Shown: positions 17,756-26,179 of the stretch, piece by piece
How the letters are laid out: each line of letters opens with the position of its first letter
Numbering within the stretch: position 1 is the stretch's first letter
NCBI GenBank assembly: GCA_964628215.1
Contig: CAZVNF010000007.1
Coordinates: forward strand, 1 to 47,174
Origin: CAIVAT01 sp964628215
GTDB lineage: Bacteria; Bacteroidota; Bacteroidia; Bacteroidales; FEN-979
Direction of reading: 5' to 3'
DNA length: 47,174 nucleotides
Program-made: the position numbers and the translations under genes
Notes under the pieces: model-generated
Database searches by the model: none
Told to the model about the DNA's origin: nothing
What the model saw: the letters and a program-made list of their open reading frames with translations, nothing else

Positions 17756-19000
17756 ATGAAAAACATTCATCTGGCTTTTCTCATTATCCTCATTTGCAGC
17801 CTCGGCTGCAGTAAAAAACAGGAAGTAACCTATACCCCTTCCGGTGGAGCTGAAATTCATATCGGAGCATTGCTCCCACTGTCCGGATCAGGTCTTTCCA
17901 CCGGACTGGCCATGAAAGTTTCAATTGAGTTTGCAGCAGAGGATATCAACACCTTTTTTACCACCTCGGGAATCAACCAAAAACTCATTCTGGATGTGGT
18001 GGACACAAGAACTGATACGGCAGAGGCCCTGAAGCAATTGAAAATATTTTATGATAAAGGCATCCGCATGATCATCGGACCATACAGCAGTGCAGAACTG
18101 TCGCACATTAAGAATTTTGCGGATTCCAATGGCATGTTGGTGGTAAGCCCGTCAAGCGTGGCGGTTTCGCTGGCCATCCCCAACGACAATATCTTCCGGT
18201 TTGTTTCATCAGATGTGGTTCAGGGTAAGGCCATGAGTAAAATGTTGTCTGAAGATAAAATCAAGGTGATTGTACCTGTTATCCGCAATGACTTGTGGGG
18301 CAACGACCTGGTTAATGCAACCGGCACAGACTTTATCAATGCCGGAGGTATGGTTCAGACATCCGTCAGAATTGAACCCGGTGACACCGGTTTTGCCGCT
18401 GCACTGGACGAATTGGATGCAGTGGTTGCAGAAGAATTAACGCATCACAATCCCAACGAATTGGCCGTGTACATGCTTTCTTTTGCTGAAGGAACACAAA
18501 TACTGAGGGAAGCGAAAAAACATGCACATCTTAACAATGTTTACTGGTACGGAGGTTCCGCTTTTGCACAAAACGCCTCTTTGCTGAATGATACAGCTGC
18601 CGTACTATTTGCCTATACACATGGGCTTCCTTGTCCGATTTTCGGATTGGATGAGGCAGCAAAAAACATCTGGCAGCCTCTTAAAAGCAGGATTGAAAAC
18701 AAGATTGCCCGAACACCTGATGTGTATGCATTCACGGCCTATGATGCCGTTTGGGTTTTGATGCGGGCTTACCGTTCAGCCGGAAAAAACCCGTCGTGTG
18801 ACATGCTGAAAGAGGTATTTATGAATGAAGCGGGGAGTTATTTCGGTGCATCCGGCAACACACTGCTGGATGTAAACGGTGACAGGGCAGTAGGGAACTA
18901 CGATTTCTGGGCTGTCAAGTCCGACTCGACAAGCTATTCATGGAAGAGGATCGCCAGGTATAATTCTCTTTATGGCACGCTTACCCGGATTAAGGAGTGA
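17756..19000 (+). CDS. LivJ-type periplasmic binding lipoprotein
   Basis: A 414-residue solute-binding protein of the type I fold used for branched-chain amino acids, urea, amides and receptor-type ligand sensing. The lipobox is CSLGC (Cys18). Family features are the opening strand IHIGALLPLSGSG, DTRTDTAEALKQLKIFYDKGI, MIIGPYSSAEL, VVSPSSVA and DVYAFTAYDAVWVLMRAY. It follows the phosphatase regulator after 13 bases and is the last gene of the operon. The frame is open further upstream, but 17756 is the start that gives a signal peptide. With no Liv permease here, a sensory role together with the dCache kinase is the most economical reading. Confidence 0.9.
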   Translation: MKNIHLAFLIILICSLGCSKKQEVTYTPSGGAEIHIGALLPLSGSGLSTGLAMKVSIEFAAEDINTFFTTSGINQKLILDVVDTRTDTAEALKQLKIFYDKGIRMIIGPYSSAELSHIKNFADSNGMLVVSPSSVAVSLAIPNDNIFRFVSSDVVQGKAMSKMLSEDKIKVIVPVIRNDLWGNDLVNATGTDFINAGGMVQTSVRIEPGDTGFAAALDELDAVVAEELTHHNPNELAVYMLSFAEGTQILREAKKHAHLNNVYWYGGSAFAQNASLLNDTAAVLFAYTHGLPCPIFGLDEAAKNIWQPLKSRIENKIARTPDVYAFTAYDAVWVLMRAYRSAGKNPSCDMLKEVFMNEAGSYFGASGNTLLDVNGDRAVGNYDFWAVKSDSTSYSWKRIARYNSLYGTLTRIKE

Positions 19001-19017
19001 GTCGAAATTGTGTTTGA

Positions 19018-19500
19018 TCAACCCCTGAGCCGTTTTACAAAAAAGACTTTACCATCTCCCTCTTTGTAAAAATCATCAATCTGTGCCTCTTTTTTGTAAC
19101 CGATCCGGTCGTAGAAATGTCTTGTAGGAGTATATTTCTCCAAAGTGGAGGTTTCGGCGATTACAATACGCCCACCCATTTCACTGATAACTTTATGAGT
19201 TTCCCCGATCAGTTGATTGCCAATTCCTTTGCCCCGGTAATCGTTGTGTGTGGCAATCCAGTAAAGATCAAAACTGCCTTCAGTTGCAGCAACCGGACCA
19301 AAACAGCTGTAGGAAACGGTTTTACCGTCCAATTCTGCAAAAATAAAATGGTAATCACTCGCTTCCCCCAGGTCAAGTCTGTCCTGAACAAGTTCCACAG
19401 CAACCGGAACTTCAAAATCATAAAAAAAACCGGTGGAAATGATGATATCCCTTACAATTTCCGGATCACCGGCTTGTACTTCCTGTCGAAAAGTGATCAT
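19018..19500 (-). CDS. GNAT-family N-acetyltransferase, last gene of the kamA operon
   Basis: A 160-residue acetyltransferase. The acetyl-CoA loop is visible as NDYRGKGIGNQLI (R-G-x-G-x-G type) after the strand SFDLYWIATH, and the C-terminal pattern HFYDRIGYKKEAQIDDFY is typical of GNAT enzymes. It lies 15 bases downstream of the second ATP-grasp gene, on the same strand as kamA. It is much shorter than the beta-lysine acetyltransferase AblB, so it is not simply that enzyme, but acetylation of beta-lysine or of a ligase product is plausible. It converges on the LivJ-type gene with 17 bases between the stops and no clear terminator. Confidence 0.85.
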   Translation of the reverse strand: MITFRQEVQAGDPEIVRDIIISTGFFYDFEVPVAVELVQDRLDLGEASDYHFIFAELDGKTVSYSCFGPVAATEGSFDLYWIATHNDYRGKGIGNQLIGETHKVISEMGGRIVIAETSTLEKYTPTRHFYDRIGYKKEAQIDDFYKEGDGKVFFVKRLRG

Positions 19501-19515
19501 ATAGTATGTTTTAGT

Positions 19516-20490
19516 TTAAACCCTTACCGCATCCTCAAGAATACGGGCAATGACCTCTTCAAAGATCATCCCCTTCTTTTTTGATGCAGCCATAAACCCT
19601 CCCGATTCCGAAAGGCATGGATTCAGGTTGATATCGATAACCAGGGGAACAGAATCCTTTGTCACCCTGAAGTCGATGCGCACATATCCTTTCAACCCCA
19701 GTTCAATCCAGCATTTTTTACAAATAGCAGTTAACTCATCCCTGAGCGGACCATCCTCTTTTCCCACCCGGAATGTTCTGCGGGTATGTGAATACTCAAA
19801 AGAGGTGTCGTCCCATTTCGATTTATACCCCATCATCTTCGGTTTACCGGCCGGATAACCCTGAAAGGTCATTTCAGCAAGCGGAAGCACCTCAGGGCCA
19901 TCGGCACCTGAGAGTATGGAAATATTAAACTCCCTTCCTTCAATAAACTCTTCAATGAAATAGTGATTTACGCTTTTTCTCCTGATCCGGTCAATAAATT
20001 CCGTATCCGAACCCATGAAAACACAATCTTCATCGAGTTCAAGCGATCCCTCTTCCCAAATCGGTTTGATAATATACTTTTTATCCGGATCCAGAAGGTC
20101 ACACTCCCTGAGCGAGAATCCTGCCGGGGTTTTTACACCAATGGCATTCAGCTCTTTCTTTGCGAGATGCTTATTGGAACATTGAAACATAGGGATCAAT
20201 GGCGACCCGGTGTATGGGATTCGTACAAAATTCAACACAGAATTCGCCAGGAAAGTAAATTCCCCCTTATTTCCAATCGTTTCGGCCAGGTTAAAAATGA
20301 TATCAGGTTTTATACCGTGGATTCGGCGGATGGCAATGCCTAAATTCAAATCTATCTGGAGATACTTTACATCGTATTCCATATTCTGCAAAGCTGCAGT
20401 AACGAGATTAACCTGTTCTATAACATCTGCTTCGTCGTCCTTTGGGGTCTTCGAAAGCTTATTGTACAGAATCAGAACGGTCTTTTTCAT
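19516..20490 (-). CDS. ATP-grasp ligase, D-Ala-D-Ala ligase-like (second of two)
   Basis: A 324-residue ATP-grasp enzyme related to D-alanine-D-alanine ligase, which forms an amide bond between amino acids through an acyl phosphate. Visible parts are IIFNLAETIGNKGEFT near the N-terminus, YIIKPIWEEGSLE (ATP-binding strand), FIEEFIEGREFNISIL, GYVRIDFRV and the metal-binding DINLNPCLSESGG. It overlaps the upstream ligase gene by four bases (20487-20490). True Ddl normally sits in a mur cluster; here the neighbours are kamA and a GNAT gene, so I infer that it ligates beta-lysine or a derivative. The real substrates are unknown. Confidence 0.85.
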   Translation of the reverse strand: MKKTVLILYNKLSKTPKDDEADVIEQVNLVTAALQNMEYDVKYLQIDLNLGIAIRRIHGIKPDIIFNLAETIGNKGEFTFLANSVLNFVRIPYTGSPLIPMFQCSNKHLAKKELNAIGVKTPAGFSLRECDLLDPDKKYIIKPIWEEGSLELDEDCVFMGSDTEFIDRIRRKSVNHYFIEEFIEGREFNISILSGADGPEVLPLAEMTFQGYPAGKPKMMGYKSKWDDTSFEYSHTRRTFRVGKEDGPLRDELTAICKKCWIELGLKGYVRIDFRVTKDSVPLVIDINLNPCLSESGGFMAASKKKGMIFEEVIARILEDAVRV

Positions 20491-21458
20491 ATTCTTTTTC
20501 TTGCTGAGAGCATGATCTCTCCAATGATTCTTTCAAAATCATACCCATGCTTGTAGGCAAGGATGGGCAGATCGGAATGGACCTTATCAAGCCCGGCCAA
20601 TGGATTTACCTCGATGAAATTCGGTGCTCCGAACCTGTCAACCCTGATATCCACCCTTCCGCCATCGCGGCAGCCCAGTACATTCCATGATTTTAAAGCC
20701 AGGGAGACGCACTTCCCGGCAATTTCCTGCTCAGGAATAATATATTCAACGGCTTTCAGGTAATCGGACTTGGTTTGATATGAATAAATATTTTTTGTAC
20801 TCTCCTCTTTATAAAGGATTTCAATGACGCCTACGGAGTATGCTTCCCGACCTGTGCCAAGAATTCCTACGGTAAATTCACGGCCGGGAAGAAATTCCTC
20901 CACCAGCAATCCTGCCGGATATCGTGAAAGGAGTTCTTTGCAGATTATTTCAAGTTCTTCACGATTATTCACCCTCGACAATGAATTGATCCCCTTGCCG
21001 GTGCCCTCTGCATTGGGTTTCACAAATAAAGGATAAGGCAGATTTACTGCCAAACAGTCCTCCATGTTTTCTATGATGACAAAATCGGGGGTGGCAATAC
21101 CAAAGTCCCTGACCACACGCTTTGTCATCCCTTTATGCAAGGTGAGTGAAAGCACCAGGGGATCTGAAAATGTATATGGTATCTGAAATACATCCAGCAA
21201 TGCCGGAACCTGTGCTTCACGACCAATTCCATACATCCCTTCACATATATTGAAAACCATGTCCCAGCGGTCGCCTTTTGCAAGCCGCCGGTTCAAATGC
21301 CGCACATGTCCGATACGGTCGGTTTGATAACCCAGTTGCTGCAATGCCAGCTCAATTCCCTCCACGGTACTTTCCCGGTCAAATTCCGCAGTCTCCTCTT
21401 CACTGTAACCTTCATTCCGGTAATCTGACCGTAAATCATACGTTAATCCAATATTCAT
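20487..21458 (-). CDS. ATP-grasp ligase, D-Ala-D-Ala ligase-like (first of two)
   Basis: A 323-residue ATP-grasp ligase, only distantly similar to its downstream neighbour. Motifs include WDMVFNICEGMYG, PLFVKPNAEGTGKGI (ATP-binding loop), LLVEEFLPGREFTVGI, GGRVDIRV and IEVNPLAGL with the metal-binding Glu and Asn. It starts three bases after the kamA stop and overlaps the next ligase gene by four bases, so the three genes are almost certainly co-translated. Two non-identical ligases imply either two successive amide bonds or a heterodimer. Nothing here points to peptidoglycan synthesis. Confidence 0.86.
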   Translation of the reverse strand: MNIGLTYDLRSDYRNEGYSEEETAEFDRESTVEGIELALQQLGYQTDRIGHVRHLNRRLAKGDRWDMVFNICEGMYGIGREAQVPALLDVFQIPYTFSDPLVLSLTLHKGMTKRVVRDFGIATPDFVIIENMEDCLAVNLPYPLFVKPNAEGTGKGINSLSRVNNREELEIICKELLSRYPAGLLVEEFLPGREFTVGILGTGREAYSVGVIEILYKEESTKNIYSYQTKSDYLKAVEYIIPEQEIAGKCVSLALKSWNVLGCRDGGRVDIRVDRFGAPNFIEVNPLAGLDKVHSDLPILAYKHGYDFERIIGEIMLSARKRI

Positions 21459-21461
21459 AGG

Positions 21462-22733
21462 CTATTGGGTAAAATCGGGATATCTGAACACTTTGTCTTC
21501 ATAGTTCTTCAACAGTACGTAATCATCTTCCCTGCCTATAAAATAATCGGGCAATAAAGGGATTTTACCACCGCCGCCGGGAGCGTCTACAACATAGGTT
21601 GGTACGGCATATCCGCTGGTATGCCCGCGCAACCCCCTGATGATTTCAAGCCCCTTCTCAATGGGGGTTCTGAAATGCCCCGAACCCACTACCGGGTCGC
21701 ATTGATAAAGGTAGTAAGGGCGAACCCTGACTTTCAGCAGGGAGTGCATAAGGTTTTTCATGACCTCAAGGTTATCATTGATGCCTTTCAGCAGCACGGT
21801 TTGACTTCCGAGAGGAATACCGGCATTAGCCAGCCGTTCGCAGGCTTCCTTCACTTCCAGGGTAATTTCGTCCGCATGGGTGAAATGAATGCTCATGAAC
21901 AGCGGATGATATTTTTTAAGCATGTTCACCAACGGACGGGTAATTCGCTGGGGAAGTACCGCCGGCACTTTGGTACCTATCCTGATGATCTCAACATGCG
22001 GAATACTTCTCAGCCTCGAAAGCAGATACTCCACATGCAGGTCAGGCATGGTGAGCGGATCGCCTCCGGAAACCAAAACATCACGCACCTCTTTGTGCTG
22101 CTCAATGTAATTCAAACCGGCTTCCCACGATTTGACCCCGATATGGCATTTGTTTTTGGCTACCATCCGGGTACGCGTGCAGTAGCGGCAATAAGTGGAG
22201 CAAAACCCTGTAACCAGGAACAATACCCTGTCGGGATAGCGGTGAACAATATTCGGAACCGGACTGTCGTGTTCCTCTGATAACGGATCCGATGCTTCAC
22301 CTGCATGCAGGAGGAATTCATCGAACACGGGAACCACACTTTTTCTCAATGACTGCTCGGGATTATCCGGGTCTAACAAACTGATATAATAAGGAGATAT
22401 CCTCAAAGGCAGCGACTGGCTGTTTGGACCATCGGGCTTAACTTCATTGTCAGAGAGCCGGATATACCGTGCAAGCTGATCGATCGACCTGGCGCTGTTC
22501 TTGATTTGCCAATGCCAGCTGTTCCAGTCCTTGAGCGTTGCCTCCGGGAAAAAAGTCTGTAAAAATGCCAGCGACCGGTCACTGACGGCAGTCTTATCCC
22601 TGTCAACCCGGGATTTTAAATATTCGTCTAAAATGGATGCTTCGTCTATGAAGGTGGGCTGACTTGGGGGTTCTTCTTCTTCGGATATCTCGGGATGGGT
22701 GAAAACCAGTTTCTCGTTTGGATTTTTTTCCAT
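21462..22733 (-). CDS. kamA: Lysine 2,3-aminomutase (radical SAM, PLP)
   Basis: A 423-residue radical SAM enzyme that converts L-lysine to L-beta-lysine. The iron-sulfur cysteines are Cys178, Cys182 and Cys185 (C-x3-C-x2-C). The PLP lysine is Lys390 in PGGGGK. Substrate-specificity residues known from the Clostridium subterminale enzyme are all conserved at matching spacing: Arg187 (carboxylate contact), Asp346 and Asp383 (epsilon-amino contacts). The offset to that enzyme is a constant 53 residues from the first cluster cysteine to the PLP lysine. This argues for lysine rather than glutamate, and the length excludes EpmB. The start at 22733 avoids an 11-residue extension. It leads the four-gene operon; no lysine-fermentation genes are nearby. 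Confidence 0.93.
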   Translation of the reverse strand: MEKNPNEKLVFTHPEISEEEEPPSQPTFIDEASILDEYLKSRVDRDKTAVSDRSLAFLQTFFPEATLKDWNSWHWQIKNSARSIDQLARYIRLSDNEVKPDGPNSQSLPLRISPYYISLLDPDNPEQSLRKSVVPVFDEFLLHAGEASDPLSEEHDSPVPNIVHRYPDRVLFLVTGFCSTYCRYCTRTRMVAKNKCHIGVKSWEAGLNYIEQHKEVRDVLVSGGDPLTMPDLHVEYLLSRLRSIPHVEIIRIGTKVPAVLPQRITRPLVNMLKKYHPLFMSIHFTHADEITLEVKEACERLANAGIPLGSQTVLLKGINDNLEVMKNLMHSLLKVRVRPYYLYQCDPVVGSGHFRTPIEKGLEIIRGLRGHTSGYAVPTYVVDAPGGGGKIPLLPDYFIGREDDYVLLKNYEDKVFRYPDFTQ

Positions 22734-22884
22734 TTTAATGTTTCGCGGTTTGGAGGTTAAATACAATGATGCCCTCTACCTGTAGTATAACTGTTTAATT
22801 GTTTATTAATCAAATTATTATATTGCACTAAAGAGATCATTTTGTTCAATGAAAATTCAACTGCAAATAGGGCACAAATTTATG

Positions 22885-22892
22885 TACATTTG
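22885..22892 (+). promoter_or_regulatory. Candidate -7 promoter element of the esterase gene
   Basis: TACATTTG fits the Bacteroidota -7 consensus and lies 53 bases before the ATG at 22946. No good -33 element is visible at the expected distance. The 212-base gap between kamA and this gene otherwise holds only AT-rich sequence; I found no clear kamA promoter. Confidence 0.4.
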
Positions 22893-22945
22893 ACAGTGCA
22901 AAACGATTATTTTTCAACAAAATTATGTTAATAAACCTACACTGA

Positions 22946-23716
22946 ATGAAGTTGTTTTATCGTCATTTCGGAAAAGGTCAGCCTGTCATTATTTTACATG
23001 GATTATTTGGCCTTTCCGACAACTGGGTTACGTTTGGACGAGAGTTGGGTGAGCACTATTCCGTTTACATTCCCGACCTGAGGAACCATGGACAATCCCC
23101 TCACAGCAAAGTGTTTGACTTTCCTTCCCTGGAAAACGACCTGGTCGAAATGGTGGAAGAGAACGGTCTGGACCATTTATACATTATTGGTCATTCCCTG
23201 GGTGGCAAAACTGCCATGTTTTTCACATTGCACCACCCCGATCTTGTTAAAAAACTCGTTGTTGTTGACATTTCGCTCCGCAGGTCGCCACCCAATCCTG
23301 AACATCAGCAATTACTCAATGCCATGATATCGGTTGACTTCACAATGGCAAAGTCGAGAAGTGATGTGGAAAAACAATTGCAAATGCAGGTGAAAAGTTT
23401 AAAGCTCCGGCAGTTTCTCCTGAAAAACGTTTACTGGCGCGATCGTCACAGTCTCGATTGGCGGTTGAACCTTATGGCAATCAATGAAAACCTATTGTCA
23501 ATTTTTGAAGGTGTGGATGTTCAGGGTGTTTACCCGGGGCCCACTTTGTTCATCCGGGGCGGATTATCAGGTTACATTCTTGACAGTGACATCAACCTCC
23601 TGAAATCAAAATTCCCCGGGGCGGAGGTGAAAACCATTGCGAATGCTTCACATTGGGTTCACGCGGATGCTCCCGGGGAATTCAATAACCTTGTTGAAAA
23701 TTTCCTGGCCTTGTAG
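22946..23716 (+). CDS. Alpha/beta hydrolase, YbfF-like esterase
   Basis: A 256-residue cytosolic alpha/beta-hydrolase. The oxyanion motif is HGLFGLSDNW, the nucleophile elbow GHSLGG places the catalytic Ser at residue 84, and the catalytic His is in NASHWVHAD near the C-terminus. PDLRNHGQSP is a common element of the YbfF/epoxide-hydrolase-like branch. Relatives hydrolyse short acyl esters or thioesters with broad specificity, so the natural substrate cannot be given. It stands alone, divergent from kamA and convergent with the LiaF-like gene. Confidence 0.9.
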   Translation: MKLFYRHFGKGQPVIILHGLFGLSDNWVTFGRELGEHYSVYIPDLRNHGQSPHSKVFDFPSLENDLVEMVEENGLDHLYIIGHSLGGKTAMFFTLHHPDLVKKLVVVDISLRRSPPNPEHQQLLNAMISVDFTMAKSRSDVEKQLQMQVKSLKLRQFLLKNVYWRDRHSLDWRLNLMAINENLLSIFEGVDVQGVYPGPTLFIRGGLSGYILDSDINLLKSKFPGAEVKTIANASHWVHADAPGEFNNLVENFLAL

Positions 23717-23737
23717 GCTGTAAGTGATTTCTTTTGG

Positions 23738-24676
23738 TTAGTACCTGACTATTTCTATTTTGGAAATTGCCGTCTTGATCGTCAGGAATATTTTATTCTT
23801 TCCTGTTGCGAAGTTGGCAGTCTGATAAATCCCGTCTCCCTTTTTTGTAAATCCTTCAAATTCCTTGCTGATCATAAAGGATTCCGACTTAATCTGACAG
23901 CCCGATTCCATGGGTATCTCAACCTTGATAGAAGAAGCCCCTGCATTGAAATTCATCACAGTAACCGCGTTTTTTGAGCCGATCTGGATGGCAATGGAAG
24001 AGGCACCTGCATTGATGTTGGTTGTATCGATCCGGTAATCCCGCAAGTCCATTAAAATCTCGGCAGCACCAATATCAAAATCGAGGTTCCAGGCTGGTTT
24101 TTCATTGAGTTTTATTTCAACTTTGTTCTCATTTACTGTGTGCCTGATGCCCGACTTTTCAAGCGATAGTTTGATGCGTTTCATTCCGTTTTCATCATTG
24201 GTGGTGATGGAATAGTTCCCGATATCACCGGTTTTATTAAAAGTCAGAAAATCGGAGGTAACACCCTGCAGGTTAAAGTTGCCGGCAGCAGCCTCAAGTT
24301 TGAGTTCGCCTTTTCCGGTTAGTGAATCGAATGGCACACTCAGATTTTGAGGCTGATAATTATAGGTTGAGGTAGTATCTTCCTCATCTTCCCAATCTTT
24401 GTCGGAGAAATCCCGGAAATTATGGAAATGTCCCCAGGAAGATTTGTCGGAGATTTTGTTGAAAAAAATGACGGTGAACGCAAGCACGGCTCCGAGTGCT
24501 ATGATTTTAATGCCGTCCTTAATAGGTAATATGGATATTCCCCAAAGAATCAGGATTAACGGCCATAAATTCCAGAGTGTACGAAATCCGAATTCCAATA
24601 CACCGAAATTGTTCAGCATAAAAAGTATCCCGATAGCGATCAGGACAAAAGCCCAAAATACATGACGATATTTCAT
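23738..24676 (-). CDS. LiaF-like membrane protein with DUF5668-type helices and a C-terminal beta domain
   Basis: A 312-residue membrane protein. The N-terminus has two or three hydrophobic segments (FWAFVLIAIGILFMLNNFGV, LWPLILILWGISIL, IIALGAVLAFTVIFF), like the LiaI/LiaF-type DUF5668 unit. After an acidic linker comes a beta-rich domain (about 120-310) with two similar repeats (TTNINAGASSIAIQIG and VMNFNAGASSIKVEIP), matching the LiaF/DUF2154-like or toast_rack fold. It lies 12 bases downstream of the PspC gene. Homologues elsewhere take part in cell-envelope stress sensing; that function is inferred, not seen here. Confidence 0.82.
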   Translation of the reverse strand: MKYRHVFWAFVLIAIGILFMLNNFGVLEFGFRTLWNLWPLILILWGISILPIKDGIKIIALGAVLAFTVIFFNKISDKSSWGHFHNFRDFSDKDWEDEEDTTSTYNYQPQNLSVPFDSLTGKGELKLEAAAGNFNLQGVTSDFLTFNKTGDIGNYSITTNDENGMKRIKLSLEKSGIRHTVNENKVEIKLNEKPAWNLDFDIGAAEILMDLRDYRIDTTNINAGASSIAIQIGSKNAVTVMNFNAGASSIKVEIPMESGCQIKSESFMISKEFEGFTKKGDGIYQTANFATGKNKIFLTIKTAISKIEIVRY

Positions 24677-24688
24677 TGGTTCAGGTTG

Positions 24689-25216
24689 TTAAATTTGATT
24701 TGTGTTCCGATTTCTTTTTGTCACAGTATTAATCAGCAGGCCAATGCCAATTACTATCAGGATAACAGGCCAGAGGTCGCCAAAATTGACTTGCGGAATA
24801 AGCTGGTCTGCCAGAAACAGCACACCCAGGGTTATCAGCACCAACCCTCCGATCAAACTGCCTTTGTTCCGTTTACTGGCTTGTGGAAAGGGCGGTGATA
24901 CTGAATAAGGACGCTCTGACTTAGGAGACTCTGAAGTGAAACCACCTGGTTCTGCAGTGAAGTCAGCTGTGCCTGAATTTGATTGTTGAAACCCCTGGTC
25001 CGATTGAGCCCCGCCTGGATGAAACCGCACAGGATTGTCGGGAGTAACGATCCAAAGGACCAGGTAAATAAGAAAGCCGCCACCACCTGCCAGCATCAGG
25101 ATGACAAAAGCAAGGCGAATCAGCAAAGGGTCCATAACGAAATATTCAGCAAGACCACCCGCCACGCCGGCAATTTTTCGATCAATTTGACTACGATAAA
25201 GACGTTTAGGTTCCAT
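24689..25216 (-). CDS. PspC-domain membrane protein
   Basis: A 175-residue protein. Residues 1-60 form a PspC domain (KRLYRSQIDRKIAGVAGGLAEYF, then a membrane helix up to VLWIVTPDNP). A Gly/Gln/Ser-rich linker leads to two more membrane helices (about 125-165: GGLVLITLGVLFLADQL and LWPVILIVIGIGLLI) of the same DUF5668-like type as the downstream gene. PspC is the membrane sensor of the phage-shock response in Proteobacteria; in Bacteroidota such pairs occur without the rest of that system. It probably forms an operon with the LiaF-like gene. Confidence 0.9.
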   Translation of the reverse strand: MEPKRLYRSQIDRKIAGVAGGLAEYFVMDPLLIRLAFVILMLAGGGGFLIYLVLWIVTPDNPVRFHPGGAQSDQGFQQSNSGTADFTAEPGGFTSESPKSERPYSVSPPFPQASKRNKGSLIGGLVLITLGVLFLADQLIPQVNFGDLWPVILIVIGIGLLINTVTKRNRNTNQI

Positions 25217-25293
25217 AACATGGGTTATTTGAGAGATTTCCGTGGTTAGACGACATCTCTGCGGAATGGTTACAGTTAATGAAATAAGGATGA

Positions 25294-26127
25294 TTATTCC
25301 ACCTGCTCCTGTTTGTTACGGTACATTCGGGAAGAAATGACCAGGCTTAATTCGAACAGGGCGTATAACGGGATTGCAACAATCATTTGACTGAAAATAT
25401 CCGGACTGGGTGTAATGATACCCGCAATTACCAGGATACCGATCAAGGTGTGTTTTCGATATTTGCGCAGGTACTTGGGGGTTACAATTCCAATTTTGGT
25501 AAGAAAAAGAATGAGCACAGGAAGTTCGAACAACAATCCCATCAACAGGGTCATCAGGGTGATGGAACTGACATAGGATGTCAGTGAAATTTGATTGGAC
25601 ACAGATGCACTCACTGTATACCCCCCCAGGAAATTAATCATCAGGGGAGCAACAATAAAGTAACTGAAGAGAACCCCCAACAGGAACAAAACAGTAATGA
25701 CACTGACTGCCCCCCTTGAGCTTTTGACCTCCTGTGCATTTAACCCCGGTTTAACAAACCTCCACAATTCCCAAAGAACATAAGGCAGGGCAACTATAAG
25801 ACCTGCAACCAGCGAAATATTCATGTGAGAAGTAAATTGTCCGGCAAGATTGATGTTGATCAATTGAAATTGAGATGGATCGATGCAGAGTGACGGCATG
25901 GACAACCACTCGCCTAGTTTACAAAACACACGGTAGGTGATAAATGTTTTCGACTTTGGAGCAAGTATGATATCGTCAAACAGCATATCCTTAAAAATAA
26001 ATGCCGCAATGGAAGTGACCACAATGGCAATAAGAATTTTCCACAGTGTGCCGCGTAATTCATCAAGATGCTCCCAGAAAGTCATCTCTTTTCCTTCGTC
26101 GTGCTGGTCTGAATTTGTTTGTTTCAT
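25294..26127 (-). CDS. tatC: Sec-independent protein translocase subunit TatC
   Basis: A 277-residue TatC with six membrane helices, the receptor component that reads twin-arginine signal peptides. The N-terminal family motif is MTFWEHLDELRGTLWKI; also visible are ALPYVLWELWRFVKPGL and a short C-terminal tail. I chose the ATG at 26127 because the longer frame adds residues unlike TatC. A TATCTTTG element (26154-26147) sits about 20 bases upstream. No tatA/B gene is adjacent, so the partner must be encoded elsewhere. Confidence 0.95.
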   Translation of the reverse strand: MKQTNSDQHDEGKEMTFWEHLDELRGTLWKILIAIVVTSIAAFIFKDMLFDDIILAPKSKTFITYRVFCKLGEWLSMPSLCIDPSQFQLININLAGQFTSHMNISLVAGLIVALPYVLWELWRFVKPGLNAQEVKSSRGAVSVITVLFLLGVLFSYFIVAPLMINFLGGYTVSASVSNQISLTSYVSSITLMTLLMGLLFELPVLILFLTKIGIVTPKYLRKYRKHTLIGILVIAGIITPSPDIFSQMIVAIPLYALFELSLVISSRMYRNKQEQVE

Positions 26128-26146
26128 CCTGGTTTTTTCGCAAGAG

Positions 26147-26154
26147 CAAAGATA
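26147..26154 (-). promoter_or_regulatory. Candidate -7 element of tatC
   Basis: On the minus strand TATCTTTG matches TAnnTTTG and ends 20 bases before the tatC ATG. No -33 TTTG is seen at the usual distance. Confidence 0.5.
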
Positions 26155-26179
26155 TGTATAAAAAAAAACCATCCCTGCG

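Noticed and set aside
19018..19500. GNAT gene as the beta-lysine acetyltransferase AblB
   Set aside because: It is far shorter (160 residues) than AblB and shows no specific AblB features; only the GNAT fold can be claimed.
19516..21458. The two ATP-grasp genes as the cell's Ddl for peptidoglycan
   Set aside because: They are embedded in a kamA operon, differ strongly from each other and have no mur genes nearby; Ddl activity cannot be excluded by sequence reading alone.
21621..22280. A 219-residue open frame on the plus strand inside kamA
   Set aside because: It is antisense to well-conserved radical SAM motifs and has no start signal or recognisable domain.
21462..22733. kamA as the EF-P modification enzyme EpmB
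   Set aside because: The protein is about 80 residues longer than EpmB, keeps both lysine epsilon-amino contacts, and has no epmA or efp beside it.
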